Assembly (NCBI RefSeq): GCF_949820605.1
Contig: NZ_CATKVU010000007.1
Coordinates: 372,001 to 436,000, forward strand
Length of the DNA: 64,000 bases
Direction of reading: 5' to 3'
Source of the DNA: Segatella copri
Lineage (GTDB): Bacteria; Bacteroidota; Bacteroidia; Bacteroidales; Bacteroidaceae
Shown in pieces: positions 58,461 to 64,000 of the stretch. Below the pieces are notes generated by a model, which did not search any database, had not been told where the DNA came from, and saw only the letters and a list, made by a program, of their open reading frames with translations. Each line of letters starts with the position of its first letter. Position 1 is the stretch's first letter. Both the position numbers and the translations under genes were made by a program.

Positions 58461-60387
58461 ATAAGGGGGGCATAAGTCTGTGACGCACCTCTTTTTATTT
58501 TTTGCCTTTTCACAGATACGAAATCTTTAAAAAACATTTTTATTTACAACAAAGCCCAAACTTTCACAAGCTCGGGCTTTGCCTTTCCGCAAAAGATTTG
58601 TATCTTTGCAGAAAACTTCTTTAAGTATGGCAAAGATACAAATAAAATCTGAAACTCGGCACGAATTGAGCTTTTTTCCTAACTCTTTCGATGATTATGT
58701 GCCAAAAGACAGCAAAGTTCGTATGGTGGATCGTATTGTTCGCAGTATGGACATCAACCCTCTCATGGATACCTATGATGGGATTGGTGCTCCTCCTTAT
58801 AGTCCGAAGATGCTTCTAAGTTTAGTTGTTTTTGCCTATATCAATGGCGTTTATTCCTGTCGTGGCATAGCGGACGCACTTAAATACGATGTTCGCTATA
58901 TGTGGATTTGTGGAGGCAAGCGACTGTCTTTCGCGACCATCAACCGCTTTAGAACCAATCATATGATAAAATGCATCGACTTCTATTTTGATGCGGTCGT
59001 CTCCATATTGGCTGAAAAGGGCGTGATTAGTCTGGAGGAACAATATGTTGATGGCACTAAGATAGAGTCGAAAGCAAACAAGTACACGTTTGTATGGAAG
59101 AAGACCGTGGAAAAGAACAGGGCTAAGCTCTTGGAAAAGACATCTGCTGCATTGGCTCAGATAAAAGAACAAATTCGCCTGAATGGCGGGAGTGACATTA
59201 GGGAAGAAGACAGCGAGCCAGCCACTTCCGCCAAGGATGTAGAGAGAAGTGCACGTTTGTGTGAGAGGCAAGTGAAGAACCTTCCTAAGGCAAAGCTTAC
59301 AGGAAGAGAGAAGCAAAAGCTAAATACTCAGATAGATCACTTGTTCAAAGCCTCGGACAAACTGTGCGAGTATGAAAAATCACTGGATATACTGGGCGAG
59401 AGAAACAGTTACTCCAAGACTGATCCCGATGCGACCTTCATGCGCCTCAAGGAAGATGCCATGAACAATGGGCAGACAAAGCCTGCCTATAACCTTCAAA
59501 TTGCGACAGAGAATCAATATTGGACGAATTTCGCCCTTTATCCCAATCCAACAGACACCCTGACCTTCAAGCCTTTTTTGGATAAGTACAAGAAAAGATA
59601 TGGAAAGCAATCCAAGAGCGTCACCGCAGACTCAGGGTATGGCTCGGAGGAGAACTACGAGTACCTAGAGATGGAAGAGATGATGGGTTATGTAAAGTAC
59701 AACTGGTTTCACAAGGAACAGCATAAGCCTTTCAAGGAGGATGCCTTCAACCAAGCGAACTTCTACTACAACAGGGATGATGACTATTATGTCTGCCCCA
59801 TGGGACAACACATGGAACCTTGTGGACAACGGCAAACGAAAAGTGACTCCGGCTATGTGTCTGTCATTACATTATATAGAGCACAACGATGTGATGGATG
59901 TCCGCTTGGAAGTCTCTGCAAGAAATCCAAAGGCAACAGAACCATATATGTCAACCATAAACTGAATGCATATAAAAAGGAAGCCTTCCTGCTACTAACG
60001 TCTGAAGAGGGCTTGAAACACAGAAGCCAGCGACCGATAGAGCCGGAAGCTGTATTTGGGCAGATGAAGGCAGATATGCATTATAAGCGATTCAGGCATT
60101 TTGGAATGGACAAGGTTTACATGGATCTAGGATTGTTCGGAATGGGATTCAATTTGAAGAAATATTTGGGTATAAAACGATAAAACTCAATTTTGTTTTT
60201 TTTATCGCCAGGGATAACTATGCCCTTTTGTGAGCTTTGGGGCTGTTTTGTTATCGATAAAACAAGAAAAGTAAAGTTTCTATACAATATAATAAGATTC
60301 CCTTTGTGAAGAAAGACTACGATTCAACTAGAATATACAGAAACACACACAAAAAAAGGGTGCGTCACAGACTTATGACACACCCTC
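58461..60387 (+). mobile_element. IS1182-family insertion sequence, copy B (left end eroded)
   Basis: The right end has the intact terminal repeat (to CACCCTC at 60387). At the left the inner repeat CATAAGTCTGTGACGCACC (from 58471) is kept, but the outer ten bases differ (ATAAGGGGGG). No target duplication is seen. The erosion suggests a later deletion or recombination beside the repeat array, and the element may no longer transpose by itself. Confidence 0.85.
58627..60183 (+). CDS. IS1182-family transposase, copy B
   Basis: Starting at the ATG at 58627 (MAKIQIKSETR), it has 518 residues like copy A, with the DDE-containing motifs kept. The longer frame from 58579 crosses the -7 element TATCTTTG and is not used. 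Changes against copy A include R/Q near 94, A/V, D/A, R/K and C/G, all outside the catalytic motifs. Confidence 0.94.
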   Translation: MAKIQIKSETRHELSFFPNSFDDYVPKDSKVRMVDRIVRSMDINPLMDTYDGIGAPPYSPKMLLSLVVFAYINGVYSCRGIADALKYDVRYMWICGGKRLSFATINRFRTNHMIKCIDFYFDAVVSILAEKGVISLEEQYVDGTKIESKANKYTFVWKKTVEKNRAKLLEKTSAALAQIKEQIRLNGGSDIREEDSEPATSAKDVERSARLCERQVKNLPKAKLTGREKQKLNTQIDHLFKASDKLCEYEKSLDILGERNSYSKTDPDATFMRLKEDAMNNGQTKPAYNLQIATENQYWTNFALYPNPTDTLTFKPFLDKYKKRYGKQSKSVTADSGYGSEENYEYLEMEEMMGYVKYNWFHKEQHKPFKEDAFNQANFYYNRDDDYYVCPMGQHMEPCGQRQTKSDSGYVSVITLYRAQRCDGCPLGSLCKKSKGNRTIYVNHKLNAYKKEAFLLLTSEEGLKHRSQRPIEPEAVFGQMKADMHYKRFRHFGMDKVYMDLGLFGMGFNLKKYLGIKR

Positions 60388-60440
60388 TTCAGTTATGTCT
60401 TGCTACATTACAGCTATATTCCTGCTACATTGCAGCTATG

Positions 60441-61334
60441 TTACAGTCTGAATCCTAAGCCGATGGTCATCGGGTAGCACTCGGGAGCCTTGGTCTTGTT
60501 GAGCAGTGGGGTTACTCCGGCACGGGCGTAGAGCATCACACCTGAGTAGCCGGCACGGACCTCGAGGTTCAAGCCGATAGGGTTGAGGTTGATATCGCCC
60601 GTTTCGGTATGCTTGTGCTTTCCGATGAAGTAGCGGGAATGCTCGTGCCAGCGGTATTCTACAGATGGACCTAAAGCCAGGAATGCATCATGGCATCCTA
60701 TGCGCTTCTGCCACTCCAGCATGATAGGCAGGCGGAGCACATTGTAGCTGATATAGCTTTTCTTCAGCGTCTCGCCTTCTATTGGAGTCATTGCCGATAC
60801 CCCGTTTTCGGTGCTTAATACATAATTGTCCTTGAAATGGTGGTGCACCTGTCCGATGGAGAGAGAGGAAGTGAGCGCCATTTCGTTGGAAAGGCGGAAG
60901 CAGAGACTGGTGAGGGTGATGCCCCATTCCCACGACTTGGAGTCGCGACTGTGCATCTCGTTGTTGCCTCCCATGCTTCCCCTGCTGCCTGGCAACTGGC
61001 TGCAGCCGAAGAAGAAGGTTGGATAATGACTCTCCAGACTGCGCTTGCGCTTGCTCAAGGTCTGAGGGATGAATGGTGAGGTGACAAATACCTTTTCTAC
61101 TTCCTGACCATCTACGAATTGGGTCTCTGAAATCTTGGTCATCTCGTTGCCGTTCATCTTATATATCTTCACAGAAGTCTGTTCACCATCCTGCTTGATG
61201 ACGATGTTCTGGTCGTTCACTCTGATTGTGGTGTCGTTAGCCTCTACCGAGGCTGGTGCACAGTTGCTGTTGGTTTCAGCAAGGGCAAAGGCTGGCATCA
61301 TGGCAGCCATCATCATTACGTTTTTGATATTCAT
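60441..61334 (-). CDS. Outer-membrane beta-barrel protein (PorT-like)
   Basis: A signal peptide (MNIKNVMMMAAMMPAFALA) is followed by a polar periplasmic region (about 20-110) and a barrel domain (130-297: WEWGITLTSLCFRLS, LRLPIMLEWQKR, FLALGPSVEYRWH, final TIGLGFRL). The terminal residues fit insertion by BAM. It is the last gene of the sigma/anti-sigma operon and so is likely part of an envelope-sensing or remodelling unit. Confidence 0.82.
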   Translation of the reverse strand: MNIKNVMMMAAMMPAFALAETNSNCAPASVEANDTTIRVNDQNIVIKQDGEQTSVKIYKMNGNEMTKISETQFVDGQEVEKVFVTSPFIPQTLSKRKRSLESHYPTFFFGCSQLPGSRGSMGGNNEMHSRDSKSWEWGITLTSLCFRLSNEMALTSSLSIGQVHHHFKDNYVLSTENGVSAMTPIEGETLKKSYISYNVLRLPIMLEWQKRIGCHDAFLALGPSVEYRWHEHSRYFIGKHKHTETGDINLNPIGLNLEVRAGYSGVMLYARAGVTPLLNKTKAPECYPMTIGLGFRL

Positions 61335-61397
61335 AATACTATATTTTATGTTGTTTTTTATTCTTATAGAGAAGATTCCAGAAGAAAAATGTTGCTT

Positions 61398-61844
61398 CTA
61401 TCTTCTGGAATAGCAGAGTTGCATGATATCTTCGGGCGACAGGTCGCCTTCGATATAAATCACGGTTCCCTTGCTTTCACTCGGATTGCTGAAGAGGATG
61501 AAGCGGTTGTCGCCATTGCTCAAGGGTGCCATCATGTAATAGCCGCTCACCATCTTGCCATTTTCCACCACCTCTCTGATCTTTTTCGCAGCCTTGCGGT
61601 CGGACTTCAGATAGTGGGCTATTTCCGTGGTATGGTTCTTATATACCAGGCTCTTGTATATCTTGAGCTTGTAACCTTTGAGTTGCGCATTCTGCATCGT
61701 AACCATCTTGCATCCCTTGGCATGCCCGAAGCGTTGGAATATGTTTTTTACGTATAGTCCCTCCTGGGCATTAGCCGAAATTGAGGCTACCCCGATAAGA
61801 AGCAGTCCGATGAAGAAGCGTTTTATCAAGTTGCATCGTTTCAT
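61398..61844 (-). CDS. Exported DUF6108-like protein
   Basis: The 148 residues have a signal peptide (FFIGLLLIGVASISANA) and a mature domain with KMVTMQNAQLKGYKLKIYKSL and IYIEGDLSPEDIMQL. I recall this as DUF6108, often beside ECF sigma/anti-sigma pairs. DUF4252-type lipoproteins sit in similar loci and are an alternative relation. The function is unknown. Confidence 0.65.
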   Translation of the reverse strand: MKRCNLIKRFFIGLLLIGVASISANAQEGLYVKNIFQRFGHAKGCKMVTMQNAQLKGYKLKIYKSLVYKNHTTEIAHYLKSDRKAAKKIREVVENGKMVSGYYMMAPLSNGDNRFILFSNPSESKGTVIYIEGDLSPEDIMQLCYSRR

Positions 61845-61910
61845 ATTCTATACCTTATTATATATATTATACTTTATAGTTTGATTGATTATTTCATCTA
61901 AAAGATGAAT

Positions 61911-62465
61911 TTATTGTTTCATCATATCCAGGGCACTGAATGGATCTTCGGAATCTGCCGAAACATCTTCCAGGGCATCCAGGGCTTCGTTATGAACGAA
62001 CTCCTGGTCGGTATAAACCTTTCCATCGATAACCGCATAACATTCAGGCTGAGGCTGGGTTATCTTCTGGATGCCCACAATCAGGAATGCGATGATAGCG
62101 GCGGCTGCCACAGAAGTGCCGAAATATTTGAGCCATCTGCTGCGAGAAGCTTCCTTCTTTGTAAAAGTTTCCTTCTTTGGAGAAGTTTCCTCTTCCTTTC
62201 CTTCTTTCTTTGGGATATTCTTTTCTTCATCTTCTAGAATATCCTCCTTTTCTATCTCCTTCTCTTCTTCTTTTAGAATTTGAGAAAGATTCATCTGTTC
62301 GAATCCGATATAGCTGAAGAGGGCGCGATAGGATTCCCATTCTTCCGGAATATCATTGCCATGCTCTTCGAAATATTTTCTGAGCGTTGCCTCTTCTTCA
62401 TTGGATGTGGCACCATCCATATACTTGTTGAGCAAGTCCTGTATTTTCTTTATTTCATCATTCAT
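61911..62465 (-). CDS. Single-pass anti-sigma-like membrane protein
   Basis: The 184 residues have an N-terminal cytoplasmic helical domain (about 1-60: LLNKYMDGATSNEEEATLRKYF), which is the typical sigma-binding start of Bacteroidetes anti-sigma proteins. A very acidic/basic linker with Lys-Glu runs (65-110), a membrane helix (about 116-136) and a short periplasmic tail follow. It is 16 bases after the sigma gene. It should hold the sigma factor at the membrane. Confidence 0.75.
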   Translation of the reverse strand: MNDEIKKIQDLLNKYMDGATSNEEEATLRKYFEEHGNDIPEEWESYRALFSYIGFEQMNLSQILKEEEKEIEKEDILEDEEKNIPKKEGKEEETSPKKETFTKKEASRSRWLKYFGTSVAAAAIIAFLIVGIQKITQPQPECYAVIDGKVYTDQEFVHNEALDALEDVSADSEDPFSALDMMKQ

Positions 62466-62481
62466 ATTCTTTCCTCCTTCT

Positions 62482-62982
62482 TTATTTTGTTCTGTTCTGT
62501 TTCACGATATTCATATAGGTCTCTCTGATTTTGAGTCGGGCTCGGGAGAGATTCTTTCGGAGATTATCGGCAGTACATCCCGTTATCAGCATGATTTCAT
62601 CGGCAGTATAGCCTTCTATCTCCTTCATGCGGAATATCTGCTGCTGCAAGGGCGGAAGCTGTGCCACTATCTGCTTGATGAGGTTTACCTCGTCCCGTTG
62701 CTCTGCCCGCCGGTCTTCTATGGGTACTTCCATCACCTTGTCGGTGGTGAAGTTCCACTCCTCATGTCGGCACTGGTCATAAAACTTGTTGCGCATGATG
62801 GTGATGGCGAGTGCCTTGAGGTTATCTTCTGCCTTGATGTTCTGGCGCATGTCCCACAGCCTGAGCATGACTTCCTGCACGAGGTCTTCGGCATTGTCGT
62901 CACTCTCAGTCAACCTTAGCGCATACGCTTTCAAGTTGCTGCGCATTGGTAGGATGATATGGTTGAATTCTTCTGTTCTCAT
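62482..62982 (-). CDS. ECF RNA polymerase sigma factor
   Basis: The 166 residues contain sigma region 2 (DDNAEDLVQEVMLRLWDMR, about 28-46) and region 4 (LPPLQQQIFRMKEIEGYTADEIM, about 110-132, then LITGCTADNLRKNLSRAR). It starts a four-gene operon with its anti-sigma, a DUF6108-like protein and a barrel. Upstream, TGTCC and CGTCT about 17 bases apart on the minus strand could be an ECF-type promoter for autoregulation. Confidence 0.93.
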   Translation of the reverse strand: MRTEEFNHIILPMRSNLKAYALRLTESDDNAEDLVQEVMLRLWDMRQNIKAEDNLKALAITIMRNKFYDQCRHEEWNFTTDKVMEVPIEDRRAEQRDEVNLIKQIVAQLPPLQQQIFRMKEIEGYTADEIMLITGCTADNLRKNLSRARLKIRETYMNIVKQNRTK

Positions 62983-63077
62983 AACCTTTACACTCTATAG
63001 ACGTATGAAATTGAAAAATCGGACATCATAAAAAAGTTTTTTTTCAAAAAATGCTTTCTTTTTTCAAAGAAAAATAG

Positions 63078-63085
63078 TATTTTTG
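63078..63085 (+). promoter_or_regulatory. -7 promoter element of the lactate permease gene
   Basis: TATTTTTG followed by CAAG stands 50 bases before the ATG at 63136. Confidence 0.6.
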
Positions 63086-63135
63086 CAAGTGAAACATAAA
63101 ATTTAGCAATCGAAGACATTAAAAACTGAATGGCT

Positions 63136-64000
63136 TATGGCATCTGTAGTTTCTATTATTCCCATCGTGTTGCTGTTCATCCTGATGCTCGGCTTCAAGA
63201 TGGCAGGTCATAAAAGCGCCTTGCTGACGCTCGTAATTACCGTGTTGCTCGCTCTCTTCGCTGCTTCGCCGCTGGGCATGATTGCTCCGAAACATGCGGA
63301 GGACAGCGTGATCGCCCTGACGGGATGGGCGGTGGTGGAAGGCATCCTGAAGGCGGTGTTCCCGATTCTCATCATCATCCTGATGGCTATCTACAGCTAT
63401 AATATCCTCGTGGAAAGCAAGCAGATAGACGTAATCAAGAGGCAGTTTACATCAATTACCGATGATAAGGGGCTGCTCGTGCTGCTCCTCGTATGGGGAT
63501 TCGGCGGACTGCTCGAAGGTATGGCGGGCTTCGGAACGGCGGTGGCGATACCTGCTGCTATCCTCATCGGACTCGGCTTCAAGCCGATGTTCTCGGCTCT
63601 GGTATCCTTAATCGGTAATACCGTGGCTACGGGATTTGGTGCTGTGGGTGTACCGGTTACTACGCTCTGTAACGAGGTGGCTGAAAGCGGATCGGCTTCG
63701 GCGGCACAGATTTGCGAGACTTCGGCTTTCGCCATTATCCAGCTGGCACCTCTCTTTATCATCCTGCCTTTCATCATCCTGACGCTTACCGATAAGCACA
63801 ATCTTATCAAGAATCTCATTATCGCCCTTTGGGTGGGGGTGATTTCCGTGGTAGTGCAGTTTGTCTGCGGCTATTATCTCGGTTCGGAGACTCCAGCCAT
63901 CATCGGTTCACTGGCAGCCATTATCGCCATCATCGCATACGCCAAGGTATTTGCCAGAAAGAGCAAGGTGCAGGATAGGGAAACCTTTACGCTTGCCGAG
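63136..64000 (+). CDS. lctP: L-lactate permease (LctP family), N-terminal part
   Basis: The frame runs off the right edge after 288 codons; the family is usually about 500-550 residues. Hydrophobic helices and the LctP motifs FGGLLEGMAGFGTAVAIPAAIL (near 118-139), and then GNTVATGFGAVGVPVTTL, identify the family. It imports lactate or glycolate with protons. The start at 63136 (MASVVSIIP) is in frame with the whole permease; an ATG at 63129 is out of frame. Confidence 0.93.

Overview
The window reads as a Bacteroidales chromosome, most likely Prevotella/Segatella. The clues are Bacteroidetes-type promoters (TTTG, about 20 bases, TAnnTTTG), weak ribosome binding sites, an hmu haem locus, BspA-type leucine-rich repeats, FISUMP domains, VirE/DUF6078 genes, and ECF sigma factors tied to outer-membrane barrels. 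No rRNA, tRNA or CRISPR array was seen. All calls come from reading the sequence; family names are recalled, not searched.

Layout. 1-3.9 kb: the end of a GH13 amylase, a hipBA-like toxin-antitoxin pair and an NhaD-type antiporter. 4-7.2 kb: a VirE/primase-like ATPase and a DUF6078-like gene, with copies of the same 10-base repeat on both sides. 7.2-15.5 kb: a tightly coupled defence operon (nuclease-methylase fusion, specificity subunit, OLD-type ATPase-TOPRIM nuclease, AAA ATPase, DUF4276-like protein) followed by an unrecognised gene. 15.5-26.4 kb: a decayed accessory island with small membrane proteins, a duplicated kinase fragment, two IS256-family copies with 8-base target duplications, two genes cut by those copies, a PIN-like protein, a kinase-LRR protein, a gene with an internal stop, and an ADP-ribosylglycohydrolase.

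26.5-37.2 kb: a flavodoxin plus DUF2023 pair beside a haem-iron operon (HmuS/CobN-like chelatase, HmuT/U/V-like membrane proteins, a calycin-like lipoprotein, a TonB-dependent receptor). 37.3-46.7 kb: minus-strand accessory genes (a zinc-ribbon protein, a PD-(D/E)XK nuclease, a five-gene envelope operon, a membrane-anchored Ser/Thr kinase). Three of these transcription units are preceded by copies of one dispersed leader element that contains its own promoter and looks like a structured RNA.

47-50.8 kb: an IS1182-family element and an AbiE toxin-antitoxin pair with a perfect 18-base inverted-repeat operator. 50.9-53.3 kb: sulfur assimilation genes (cysK, metY-like). 53.5-58.5 kb: a cluster flanked by 23-base-period repeat arrays. 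It encodes a sigma factor fused to an outer-membrane barrel, a radical SAM protein, a Gfo/Idh/MocA oxidoreductase and a lipoprotein. 58.5-60.4 kb: a second IS1182 copy. 60.4-63 kb: an ECF sigma/anti-sigma/barrel operon. The window ends inside an L-lactate permease gene.

The strongest leads for something undescribed are the repeated leader element at about 40.4, 44.7 and 46.8 kb, the sigma-barrel fusion with its radical SAM neighbours and repeat flanks, and the composite restriction/OLD/ATPase-DUF4276 operon.
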